DNA of 64,000 bases from Endozoicomonas sp965196975 (GTDB taxonomy: Bacteria; Pseudomonadota; Gammaproteobacteria; Pseudomonadales; Endozoicomonadaceae): assembly GCF_965196975.1 (NCBI RefSeq), contig NZ_OZ239981.1, forward strand, positions 1,798,001 to 1,862,000, read 5' to 3'. The notes beneath the pieces were generated by a model. The model did no database searches, was not told where the DNA came from, and saw only the letters and a list, made by a program, of their open reading frames with translations. The translations under genes were made by a program, and so were the position numbers. Positions 35,216 to 44,167 of this stretch are shown here, one piece after another (positions within the stretch are counted from its first letter, which is position 1; each line of letters begins with the position of its first letter).

Positions 35216-36331
35216 TAGAACTTACGCATTGACAGCTCTGATAAAAGATGGTCTCAGCCAGTCTTTACCATCAGAGAAGCTCTTAATGAAGTCCCAAATA
35301 GCATCCTTGAGCGCATCATTCTTAACGCGATAGATGCTACTGAGAGATTCAGATACTTTCTTGGCCTGAAGGCAGGCATACCCAAAGATAGAGGCAAAAA
35401 TATGGTTCCTGACCTGCTGCTTTCCTCTCACCTGAAAGCGCTCAATACTGCAGAGTTGTTTCAGCGCCCGGTGATACTCTTCGATCGCCCAATGGTGCAG
35501 GTGAAGTTCATTAAAGCCTACCTGTGGTGATACCTCTGATCCAGCATGGGGTGTGTAGACGACGTAATGGCGCAGCTCGTTTTTTAGCCGCGTCCGGTAC
35601 AAACGCACAGAACCAAAATTACGTAGCCAAACGGTTATTCCCTCTTCAGGAATCTCCAGGCTCTGCACTTGTTGGTAGTCACCCTTTTGGATAGAAACAG
35701 TACGGTTGCTTTTAACGGCAAACATAAAACCCAGACCGTTGTTTTTCACAGTCTTCAGGTTTGCGGCACTGCTATACCAGGAATCCCCCGTAACAAATGC
35801 AGGTCGTAAGCCCCATACAAGTACTTCTTTCAGCATCTCGAGAAAATAATCATTTTTGGACTTTCCGTCCGCAGAGTCATAGATACGGAAATTGACAGGA
35901 AGGCTATAGCCTTTGATATCGGTGTAATAGAGCGTTATGAGATTAATGCCCTTGACGGCTTTATGATGCTTGCCCGAGTAATGATAGCCGATGAATGCCG
36001 TGTAGTTACTGTACGGCTTATCCAGCACCGTATCATCAACCGATAGCGTGCCCCCATCAAGAATCAGCCTTGCGGCTACTTCCATGAAAAGGTCATTGGG
36101 AGCAAAGTCTTCACGTTGTAGAAAACGGTTAACGCTGTGGTGTGACATATCTCCGATCTCACTAAGGCGAGTACAGGTTGCTGATTTCGGCTCACACAAT
36201 AGAAACCCTGTATATTTCGGCAAATCACACCCAGCTGTTGTAGGTCTTGTTATCTTTCTACGCACGACGACATCCGCTATTTTTTGCTGATCTAGCAATT
36301 TTTACAGCTGCCTGTCAATGCGAAAGTCCTA
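35216..36331 (-). mobile_element. IS701-type (ISAba11-like) insertion sequence, 1116 bp
   Basis: Imperfect 20-bp inverted repeats (TAGAACTTACGCATTGACAG and TAGGACTTTCGCATTGACAG, two differences) with 5-bp target duplication GATTA at 35211-35215 and 36332-36336. Size, 5-bp duplication and transposase style resemble the ISAba11 group of IS701. It interrupts a secreted amidase gene. Confidence 0.88.
35222..36298 (-). CDS. IS701/IS4-type DDE transposase
   Basis: 358 aa from a TTG at 36298. Catalytic-domain strings: LSVDDTVLDKPYSNYTAFIG and GYHYSGKHHKAVKGINLIT around the first Asp, AFVTGDSWYSSAANLK with the second Asp, and HHWAIEEYHRALKQLCSIERF with the Glu in a Y-x2-K-like setting. No ribosome site is evident at the TTG, and the true start may be another near-cognate codon nearby. 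Only one copy in the window. Confidence 0.85.
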   Translation of the reverse strand: MLDQQKIADVVVRRKITRPTTAGCDLPKYTGFLLCEPKSATCTRLSEIGDMSHHSVNRFLQREDFAPNDLFMEVAARLILDGGTLSVDDTVLDKPYSNYTAFIGYHYSGKHHKAVKGINLITLYYTDIKGYSLPVNFRIYDSADGKSKNDYFLEMLKEVLVWGLRPAFVTGDSWYSSAANLKTVKNNGLGFMFAVKSNRTVSIQKGDYQQVQSLEIPEEGITVWLRNFGSVRLYRTRLKNELRHYVVYTPHAGSEVSPQVGFNELHLHHWAIEEYHRALKQLCSIERFQVRGKQQVRNHIFASIFGYACLQAKKVSESLSSIYRVKNDALKDAIWDFIKSFSDGKDWLRPSFIRAVNA

Positions 36332-36336
36332 GATTA

Positions 36337-37733
36337 TCAAAAAAAACAGGGTACTTGCTAGAAGTCAGGCCAAAGCATCATCAGAAAGGTGGCAAACTTG
36401 CCGTGAGAGTTATCAAGGGGATTTACGGCAATGCCGTCAGGCTGGAGTAGTTCGAGCACTTGAAGGTATTCCTATTATGGTAAAAGATGAAATTAATGTT
36501 TCAGGTTATACCACATCCTATGGACTTGATCCTTTTCGTGTAGATAAGGAGTTTGTCATTCACAGTGAGGATAGTCAGTCCGAAGTTGTAAAGAGAATGA
36601 TCGATGAAGGGGCTATTGTTCTTGGAAAGAGTAATCAGCATATTTTTGGTTTGGGTGCCTTCGGTTTGAACCCTCATTACCCCCGACTTGGAAATATTTT
36701 TAACAGCTCTCATATTCCAGGAGGGTCTTCCAGTGGTTCGGCTATGTTTGCAGGGATAGGAGGACCTCTGGCACTGGGAACGGATGGAGGAGGTTCAATA
36801 TCGATTCCGGCCGCTAACAATGCTGTGTCCGGACTTAAGCCTACCGAAGGGAAATTGTCTGTTAAAAACTATGACAATGCTGCACCTGGGCTTGTCGCCA
36901 TTGGATTTATTGGCCAGTCTTTTGAGGACATTGCAGAGGGCTACATGTTGACCAGTCGTCAATGGCCAACAAGCCAGGTTGCAGATACGTTGCAAGACCT
37001 CCGTATCGGTATTGACCCCCAGTGGTTTGAGCATGCATCAAAAGAAGTAGCTGAAACCACCATCACCTGCCTTGAAAGACTGACTGATTCTCTTGAGCAA
37101 TCAGGAGCTACTCCCAATCTTCTGGAAATGGACTATTTGCCTAAAGGTTTCGAAAAACCACTATGGGATACTCATGCTGTACTGTTTGGCCGAGGTGAAG
37201 CTGAAGGAAAAGCAAGCTATATCGATAAAGGAATTCCTGCCGAAATTGAACTTGCTTTGATTATGGGGCTCTCTCTGGATCAAAGTACGATTGAAAAAGC
37301 GCACGAAAACAAGAAAAGGCTGGCTCATCACTTCCAGAACAATGTATTTTCTAAAGTCGATATTATTGCGATGCCAACCCTACTAACCACTGCGCCAAAG
37401 GCCTCTCGCCCGTGGTTTGAGAGCTTTGATAATGGTGAATTAAATCTACCTAAAACCTATCTTATGACGGCACACACAGGCCTCGCAAATCTTACCGGTG
37501 GTCCACGTATCACTGTTCACTGTGGGTTTGATGAGGACAACCTGCCAATAGGCCTTCAGTTAATGGGTGATGACAATAGTGAATATTTGTTAATGATGCT
37601 TGGTGCTCTAGTGGAAAAAAGCATCTATAAAAGAGATAAAGACCATCCAGCATGGAAAAAAAGACCATACTTTGATCCAATGAGAAATGCATGGTCAGTT
37701 AATCAAGAGCCAAAGATCAAATCAAAGCTCTAA
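36337..37733 (+). pseudogene. Secreted amidase, 3' part (FAAH-like amidase signature domain)
   Basis: Open frame continuing the 34600 gene after the IS: KKNRVLARSQAKASSERW, then ALEGIPIMVKDEINVSGYTT with the catalytic Lys, then the amidase signature GGSSSGSAMFAGIGGPLALG and DGGGSISIPAANNAVSGLKP holding the Ser-cisSer-Lys triad. An internal ATG at 36477 could give a 418-residue product, but it would lack the catalytic lysine's N-terminal support and the signal peptide. Substrate unknown; the KASSER...GIPIMVKDEINV form is like fatty-acid-amide-hydrolase relatives. Confidence 0.88.
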
Positions 37734-37789
37734 CCAATATCTGTTCATCCTGCAAGACAGGGCCTGTTGGCAATTACATGTCACAGGTC

Positions 37790-38167
37790 CTAATACATAC
37801 TATTTCCATTCAAGGTCTTATTCGGGATTTGTTGAATGGAATCCCAATGCTCTACGATTTTTCCCTTCTCATCAAACCTGAAAAAATCCATCGTGATGTA
37901 TTCATCATTACCTGGCCATACTTGATGAGTATGAAGGGCTACCATATTTCCCTCAGCTATAGCCCTGACAAAACTTATTTCTTTATCAGGATACTCTTCT
38001 TTCATGCGGGTAAAATAATCGACCAACCCTTCCTTACCGTTGGCAACATCCGGGTTGTGTTGTATGTACTCATTACCTCCATAGAGGTCAAACGCTTTTG
38101 CTGGTTCCCCCTGATAAGCCATCTGATAAAAATTAATCGCATTCAGTTTATTTTGCTTCAGATCCAT
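37790..38167 (-). CDS. SnoaL-like (NTF2-fold) protein
   Basis: 125 aa. The string NPDVANGKEGLVDYFTRMKEEYPDKEIS followed by EGNMVALHTHQVWPGNDEY and MDFFRFDEKGKIVEHWDSIQQIP (first and last cut here by family form: INFYQMAYQG at the start) is characteristic of the SnoaL-like polyketide-cyclase/isomerase cone fold. Members vary in function and many are uncharacterised. ATG at 38167 with GAGG upstream is chosen over a longer frame. Convergent with the amidase; the two form the accessory insert between crcB and rarA. Confidence 0.8.
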   Translation of the reverse strand: MDLKQNKLNAINFYQMAYQGEPAKAFDLYGGNEYIQHNPDVANGKEGLVDYFTRMKEEYPDKEISFVRAIAEGNMVALHTHQVWPGNDEYITMDFFRFDEKGKIVEHWDSIQQIPNKTLNGNSMY

Positions 38168-38321
38168 ATTCGACACCTCGACAACTGATCGATACAGAGC
38201 AAATTCAGTTAAGCGATAAACGTAGACGACATAGTCAACCTTTACCACATTGGCTAACATTAGTTTCAGTTCAAGATTGGCTATGATTATAACCGACTAG
38301 AAATATGATTGGATAATATCA

Positions 38322-39641
38322 TTATTGAGCACTCTCTTCATCAAGACGCCTGAGCCAGGCCAGCTTTTCCTTAATCTTAATCTCCAATCCACGGTCATTA
38401 GGCTGGTAATAGCCCGGAGCATTCATTTCCTCAGGAAAGTAACACTCCCCTGCGGCATAGGCATTGGGTTCATCATGAGCATAACGATAACCATCACCGT
38501 AGCCCAGGCTTCCCATTAACTGGGTCGGTGCATTTCGCAGATGATGAGGTACCTCATAGGATGGACTGCTTTTAACGTCAGCCAATGCCGCTTTCCAGGC
38601 TTTGTATACTGCGTTACTTTTTGGTGCACAGGCGCAATAAACCGTGGCATGGGCCAGAGCCAGAAGCCCTTCCGGTGCCCCCAGCCGCTCAAATGCCTGC
38701 CAGGCATTAATGGCAATCTCCAGCGCTCGAGGGTCCGCATTGCCGATATCCTCACTGGCGATGGCCACCAGCCTGCGAATCACATAGAGCGGATCCCCTC
38801 CCCCATCCACAATTCGGGCAGCCCAGTAAAGCGCTGCATCCGGGTTAGAACCGCGAACTGACTTATGAAACGCTGAAATAGTATCGTAAAAAGCATCGCC
38901 GCCTTTATCAAAACGGCGTCCTGTGTCAGCAAGAATGGCCTGAATAGCCTCAGATGTGATAACCCCGCTCTCAGCCAGATCAGACGCAACTTCAAGAGTA
39001 TTGAGTGCCTTACGACCATCACCGTCAGAATAACGAATCAGAATATCCCTGGCACTCTTATCAAGCTGGATCCCCTTGCCCCCCAGCCCTCTCTCTTCAT
39101 TGGTCAAGGCCTGATCAACCAACTGGCCAATCGCCTCCTCACCCAGTGACTTGAGTACATAGACCCTGGCCCTTGAAAGCAAGGCATTGTTGAGTTCAAA
39201 CGATGGGTTTTCAGTCGTGGCTCCGATAAAAATAACGGTGCCATCTTCTATATGTGGCAGGAATGCATCCTGCTGAGATTTATTAAACCGATGGACCTCA
39301 TCAACAAACAGTACAGTTTTACGCTGATAAAATCGCTGTTCATCCTTGGCTCTTGCCACCGCTTCCCGTATATCTTTAACGCCGGAAAGTACGGCAGAAA
39401 GTGTTTCAAAGTGAGCGTCAGTTTTCGTGGCAATCAGTCTGGCCAGTGTTGTCTTGCCAACACCGGGAGGCCCCCAGAAAATCATGGAATGGAGCATGCC
39501 CTGCTCAAGCGCTTCCCGCAGGGGCTTTCCTCTTCCTAGAATATGTTCCTGACCCAGGTATTCATCGAGCGTTCGGGGACGCATTCTCGCCGCCAGGGGC
39601 TCATAGCGATCAGCCACAGGGGTATCAAAGAGTGAGGTCAT
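38322..39641 (-). CDS. rarA: Replication-associated recombination ATPase RarA
   Basis: 439 aa AAA+ ATPase related to clamp loaders, acting at stalled replication forks. Walker A GPPGVGKTT (57-65), Walker B VLFVDEVHRFNKSQQD, sensor GATTENPSFELN; the C-terminal tetramerisation region has GGDPLYVIRRLVAIASEDIG. Start codon overlaps the lolA stop (39638-39641), indicating translational coupling. Part of the ftsK-lolA-rarA cluster. Confidence 0.96.
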   Translation of the reverse strand: MTSLFDTPVADRYEPLAARMRPRTLDEYLGQEHILGRGKPLREALEQGMLHSMIFWGPPGVGKTTLARLIATKTDAHFETLSAVLSGVKDIREAVARAKDEQRFYQRKTVLFVDEVHRFNKSQQDAFLPHIEDGTVIFIGATTENPSFELNNALLSRARVYVLKSLGEEAIGQLVDQALTNEERGLGGKGIQLDKSARDILIRYSDGDGRKALNTLEVASDLAESGVITSEAIQAILADTGRRFDKGGDAFYDTISAFHKSVRGSNPDAALYWAARIVDGGGDPLYVIRRLVAIASEDIGNADPRALEIAINAWQAFERLGAPEGLLALAHATVYCACAPKSNAVYKAWKAALADVKSSPSYEVPHHLRNAPTQLMGSLGYGDGYRYAHDEPNAYAAGECYFPEEMNAPGYYQPNDRGLEIKIKEKLAWLRRLDEESAQ

Positions 39642-40357
39642 ACCCCGCTCTCATCAATAATATCAAAGCCGGCCTTCTTTAACTTCTTCAGGTCAGGCTC
39701 AAACAATTTATTGTCTACAGGCTGATTGAGGTTCACCCGGGTAAAGTCAATGCGACGCTTACCACCAAGAGAATCCACAATACTGATGGCAGAAATCTCA
39801 TCTCTTGAAAAATGAATTTCCAGCATTTCAAAAAGGTCCGACGCTTTGCGGGGTCTCAGGGTATAAACCACCTCAGGGCCATAGTTCATTCGAGTCACTG
39901 CGTACTCTGTCAGAAACTCTCTGGCATCACCACTGAGTAGCTGAACCGCGGTAGGTCCTGACTGGTTATCCTGTTTTTTAATCACCACCTGCTTAAAATC
40001 AGGATCGAGCATCCAGAGCTTGCCACCTTTGGCGATGATCTCCTGATTAAACGGAGAAGTGATATTCCAGCGAAACTGGTTTGGCCGCTTCAGCTGCATG
40101 CTTCCCTTCTCAACTTTAGGGCGACCGCTTTTATCCATCGTGCTCTGAGAGAAATTTGCACTGACAGTATTCATGGCCTGCAGTTTTTTAGACAGTTCAT
40201 CAACAGCTTTTTTATCATGTTTCATACTGGCAGGCGTACTGCTTTCAGCCTTTGACTGCATGGATGGTTGAACTGATTTCTGTTCAAGAGACCAGACTGG
40301 AATACTAATAGTAAAAACCAGTGGTAAAACAGCAAATAACCGCGTTTTCTTCATCAT
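39638..40357 (-). CDS. lolA: Outer-membrane lipoprotein carrier LolA
   Basis: About 239 aa. Signal peptide (MMKKTRLFAVLPLVFTISIP), a low-complexity linker with many Ser/Lys, then the LolA half-barrel: LQAMNTVSANFSQSTMDKSG, KGSMQLKRPNQFRWNI and KLWMLDPDFKQVVIKKQ. It ferries lipoproteins through the periplasm from LolCDE to LolB. The linker of about 35 residues after the signal is longer than usual. ATG at 40357 or 40354; the frame extends upstream into ftsK without similarity. It precedes rarA with a 4-base overlap. Confidence 0.92.
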   Translation of the reverse strand: MMKKTRLFAVLPLVFTISIPVWSLEQKSVQPSMQSKAESSTPASMKHDKKAVDELSKKLQAMNTVSANFSQSTMDKSGRPKVEKGSMQLKRPNQFRWNITSPFNQEIIAKGGKLWMLDPDFKQVVIKKQDNQSGPTAVQLLSGDAREFLTEYAVTRMNYGPEVVYTLRPRKASDLFEMLEIHFSRDEISAISIVDSLGGKRRIDFTRVNLNQPVDNKLFEPDLKKLKKAGFDIIDESGV

Positions 40358-40379
40358 ATAAATGATCTTATCTGGATAA

Positions 40380-42791
40380 TTAATGCTTGGGCGGTGGTGG
40401 AGCAATGACTTCTCGATTACCGTTACTCAATGCTGGGCTGACGACACCTGCCGCCTCCATGGCTTCAATCATTCGGGCAGCCCGGTTATAACCGACTTTC
40501 AACTGTCGTTGAACCGAAGAAATGGATGCCCTGCGGGACTCGGTGACAAAGGCAACCGCTTCATCATACAGCGGGTCCTGCTCACTGTTATCCAGACCGC
40601 CGGAGAATGCACTGCCTTCAGAGCTTTCGCTCACACCGTTCAGAATCTCTTCAACAAAATCCGGGGTACCCCGTTGCTGCCAGTCTGCAACCACCCGATG
40701 TACCTCATCATCAGCAACAAAAGCACCATGAATACGAACAGGAACACTCGTTCCCGGGGGTAGATAGAGCATATCACCATGCCCCAGTAGCTGTTCAGCG
40801 CCCCCCTGATCGATAATGGTTCGGGAGTCAATCTTACTGGATACCTGGAAACTGATGCGAGTGGGAACATTGGCCTTGATCAGGCCGGTAATAACATCAA
40901 CGGATGGACGTTGCGTGGCCAGAATCAGGTGAATACCTGCTGCCCGCGCCTTTTGTGCGATACGGGCAATAAGTTCTTCCACCTTTTTACCAACAATCAT
41001 CATCATGTCGGCAAATTCATCAACGACGACGACAATAAAGGGCAGCGTACCTAACTCAGGAGCCACATCCTCTGCAGAAACCGGCTGATAGAAAGGATCC
41101 CTCAGTGGTTCTCCTTTTTCCAGGGCATCTTTCACTTTCCGGTTATACCCGGCAATGTTACGTACACCCATATGCGCCATCAGCTTGTAACGACGTTCCA
41201 TTTCCGCAACACACCAGCGCAGGGCATTAGCCGCCTCTTTCATGTCCGTCACCACCGGTGCCAGTAGATGCGGAATTCCATCATAAATCGACAACTCCAG
41301 CATTTTGGGGTCAATCATGATTAACCGCACATCTTCCGGGCTGGACTTAAACAGCATGGACAAAATCATGGCATTGATGCCAACAGACTTACCAGAGCCG
41401 GTGGTACCGGCAACCAGAAGGTGCGGCATTTTAGCCAGATCAACGATCACTGGCTGACCTGAAATATCATGCCCCAGAGCAAGACTGATCGGAGACTGTG
41501 CATCATCAAAGGTTCTTGATGAAATGATCTCACTGAAGAAAACGGTTTCTCGGTCATCATTCGGAATCTCAATACCCATGACCGACTTTCCGGGAATCAC
41601 TTCCACCACACGAACACTGACCACGGCTAGAGAACGGGCCAGGTCACTGGCCAGATTGGTAATTTTACTGGCCTTGGTACCCGGTGCTGGTTGAATCTCA
41701 AAACGGGTGATGACCGGGCCGGGATGAACGGCAACCACTTCGACATCGACGTTGAAGTCTTTTAACTTCAGTTCCAGCAAACGGGACATCGCATCCAGTG
41801 ACTCAGGACTCATGGCCTTGCCAGAGTGGCGTGCTTCATCAAGTAATGAAACGGTTGGTAAACTGCCAAGCGGAGTATTGTCAACCAGAGGAAGCGTCTT
41901 CTCCCTTGCTGGAGGAGGAATGATAACCGGGGAATTGGGTTTATCGACTTTCTTTTCTACCATCGGTGGTGAAGCCGGAGGCGCATACTCATCCTGAAGC
42001 TTCAACGCAGGCTCCTGCTTTTTGACTGGCGGTATAATACTTTTCTCCGGTTGCTTTTGCTTTCTGGCTTCCAGCTTCTCTCTCGACACAAAATAGAGCG
42101 CAATCGACTGATCTTTGCAGTAAACGGCAAAGCGTAGGCTCCAATAGCCAACACTGTCCATCAGACGAAACCAGGAAAGATCGGTATAGAGAGTCACGCC
42201 TAGCAGGAACAACGCCATCAGCAACAACGTACTGCCAGTCACATTAAAGGCTGGCAGGAACTGCTCAATAACTGATCGCCCAATAATTCCGCCACTGCCC
42301 TGTGGCAGCAATTCATTGAAAGCATGATAGTGCAGTGAAACCAGCGCAGCACCTGAAGCAATGGCCAGAATAAACCCCATACTGCGAATCAGCAGTAACC
42401 AGGAGTTCCATTCATCAGGTTCATGCCGGTAGCGAAAGACCTTAATCGCCTTGATCACCAGAATGACCGGCACCATCCAAGCCAGAAACCCAAACAGGGT
42501 TAATAACAAATCGGCAGACCAGGCGCCTATTCTGCCAGCACTGTTGGCAATCTCGTTGACAGAGCCAACATGAGACCAGGCGGGATCAACCTTATCATAG
42601 CTGACCAGTGCCAACGCGAGAAAAGCGGCCAGTACCAGCCAGCCAAACATAATGCCTTCACGCACCCGTAATGAGAGGGCTTCCGTCACCACTTCCCCCC
42701 GGATTGAACGCTTGCGCCGTCGGATGGAAACAGACTCGTCTGACTGATCATTATCCAACTGATTACTCTTTTTACTCACCGACTCTGCCAT
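40380..42791 (-). CDS. ftsK: DNA translocase FtsK
   Basis: 803 aa. N-terminal membrane domain with four to five segments (WLVLAAFLALALVSY, DLLLTLFGFLAWMVPVILV) that joins the divisome; a proline-rich linker (about 240-300); the beta/alpha RecA-like motor with Walker A AGTTGSGKSVGINAM (Lys 468) and Walker B FIVVVVDEFADMMM; and a C-terminal gamma winged helix (SSVQRQLKVGYNRAARMIE) that reads KOPS. It pumps chromosome dimers and activates XerCD. Shorter linker than E. coli. First gene of the cluster. Confidence 0.97.
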   Translation of the reverse strand: MAESVSKKSNQLDNDQSDESVSIRRRKRSIRGEVVTEALSLRVREGIMFGWLVLAAFLALALVSYDKVDPAWSHVGSVNEIANSAGRIGAWSADLLLTLFGFLAWMVPVILVIKAIKVFRYRHEPDEWNSWLLLIRSMGFILAIASGAALVSLHYHAFNELLPQGSGGIIGRSVIEQFLPAFNVTGSTLLLMALFLLGVTLYTDLSWFRLMDSVGYWSLRFAVYCKDQSIALYFVSREKLEARKQKQPEKSIIPPVKKQEPALKLQDEYAPPASPPMVEKKVDKPNSPVIIPPPAREKTLPLVDNTPLGSLPTVSLLDEARHSGKAMSPESLDAMSRLLELKLKDFNVDVEVVAVHPGPVITRFEIQPAPGTKASKITNLASDLARSLAVVSVRVVEVIPGKSVMGIEIPNDDRETVFFSEIISSRTFDDAQSPISLALGHDISGQPVIVDLAKMPHLLVAGTTGSGKSVGINAMILSMLFKSSPEDVRLIMIDPKMLELSIYDGIPHLLAPVVTDMKEAANALRWCVAEMERRYKLMAHMGVRNIAGYNRKVKDALEKGEPLRDPFYQPVSAEDVAPELGTLPFIVVVVDEFADMMMIVGKKVEELIARIAQKARAAGIHLILATQRPSVDVITGLIKANVPTRISFQVSSKIDSRTIIDQGGAEQLLGHGDMLYLPPGTSVPVRIHGAFVADDEVHRVVADWQQRGTPDFVEEILNGVSESSEGSAFSGGLDNSEQDPLYDEAVAFVTESRRASISSVQRQLKVGYNRAARMIEAMEAAGVVSPALSNGNREVIAPPPPKH

Positions 42792-43007
42792 TCGGCTCCC
42801 TGAAATAACTGACTATAAACACAGTAGTTTAACCTGAGAAGATAACACGAGCCCTGAACTGCGGACAATCCTGCATCCTATACCATATAAAGATCAAACA
42901 TCGGCCAATAACGTGAGAATGAACAGTTTTTGTAGCCCCTTGTCACCTTGCAAGGTATTTTAGAGAGCTATCTCTTATTTAGACAGTGCCCTCAAGGCCA
43001 GCTAAGA

Positions 43008-43673
43008 ATGTTACGACGATCCTTCCTGAACTTCTCACAACGAGTGAGCCGCAACCCGGACGCTTCACTTGGCCTGCTATTAGCCACTCTGATATGCAGT
43101 ATCGTTTTCTCTCCTATCGTCATGGAGTACCAGTCCATTGGGGGTACGCTCTTTTCCTGCCTGATGATAGCCAGTCTGGTTCTTACCTTGAGGTCGCTTA
43201 CGGAAAACAGTCCGAAAACCCGTCTCTGGTTACAAATTACGGGTATTGCCATCGTCATACTCAGGGCCGTCGTTGAGCTTCCAAACCCACCAGAATGGCT
43301 GCCCTTCTTTACCCTGATAGCCAGCATGCTGTTCCATTTGGGTATGATGTTGATGTTGATCCGACACCTATTCAGCGTTAAGCCTCAGGCAGAGAAATTA
43401 TTGGCCGCGATCAACTTCTACTTACTGACGGGCATCACGTTCAGTTATCTTTATCTGCTGGTTAACCTGTTTACTCCCGGTGCCTTCGATCTTGCTAACC
43501 AGAGTATTTCCAGCTGGCCGGATTATCTCTATTTCAGTTTTGTCACCCTGACTACCCTTGGTTATGGCGACATCCTGCCACTTAGTTCCCTGGCCCAGAG
43601 TCTGGTATCGCTGGAAGCTATCGTGGGAGTTCTGAGCCCAACGGTAATGATTGCCAGATTTGTTGGAAAATAA
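43008..43673 (+). CDS. Two-pore-helix potassium channel protein
   Basis: 221 aa with about six hydrophobic segments and the K+ selectivity filter TLGYGD at 183-188, preceded by PDYLYFSFVTLT and followed by a final segment (LVSLEAIVGVLSPTVMIA). No large cytoplasmic RCK domain. The start ATG at 43008 is the first that gives a charged N-terminus before the first membrane segment. Divergent from ftsK; function is conductance of K+ by family, physiological role unknown. Confidence 0.82.
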   Translation: MLRRSFLNFSQRVSRNPDASLGLLLATLICSIVFSPIVMEYQSIGGTLFSCLMIASLVLTLRSLTENSPKTRLWLQITGIAIVILRAVVELPNPPEWLPFFTLIASMLFHLGMMLMLIRHLFSVKPQAEKLLAAINFYLLTGITFSYLYLLVNLFTPGAFDLANQSISSWPDYLYFSFVTLTTLGYGDILPLSSLAQSLVSLEAIVGVLSPTVMIARFVGK

Positions 43674-43732
43674 CACGAAAACCAGTACGAAGTCTGGTGG
43701 CAGCGGATGAACTGCCACTACTGTCGGTAGCT

Positions 43733-44167
43733 TTATATGCGTGAAAATTCAGAGACTGACTGGTAATCCGGAAATGTCATCCCCGGGTTCAATAGAACGG
43801 TAAAATGATCGTCATCCAGAAATTCAGTGGTCATTACCCTTCTCTCTGAATCCGATGTGACTTGCGATAAGACCAGCTTTTCATTCTTTAACTGCCTGTG
43901 GTAATAGACAATGCCATCAACGTTACTACCGGCCCAGGTACACTCGAATCGATCCCGGCTGCTGTTATAGGTAAGCATCCCCTGCATTCTCACTGGATCA
44001 GCCTCTGCTGAGTTCGCGATGTACTGAGCCATCACACCCCGGCCATTATTAACCAGTGCGCCTGTCTGAATGCCAGGGAACGTGCATTTTTCATTATCCC
44101 GGTATATGTGAGACTGCACACGAAACTCACCAACAAACGTTCTCAACACGTTTTGCCACAACATCAC
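43733..44167 (-). CDS. Hypothetical protein downstream of the ADP-ribosylglycohydrolase-like gene
   Basis: 144 aa, not recognised. The start ATGATG overlaps the stop of the upstream gene (44164-44167), so the two are translationally coupled. No signal peptide; composition is that of a soluble beta-rich domain with GVMAQYIANSAE, DRFECTWAGSNVDGIVYYH and EFLDDDHFTVLLNPG. Its role is probably tied to its partner. Confidence 0.6.
   Translation of the reverse strand: MMLWQNVLRTFVGEFRVQSHIYRDNEKCTFPGIQTGALVNNGRGVMAQYIANSAEADPVRMQGMLTYNSSRDRFECTWAGSNVDGIVYYHRQLKNEKLVLSQVTSDSERRVMTTEFLDDDHFTVLLNPGMTFPDYQSVSEFSRI

Noticed and set aside
36477..37733. Independent cytoplasmic amidase starting at ATG 36477
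   Set aside because: The ATG falls in the middle of the conserved GIPIMVKDE segment, and the frame continues upstream to the IS junction and joins the 34600 frame; it is the 3' part of a split gene.
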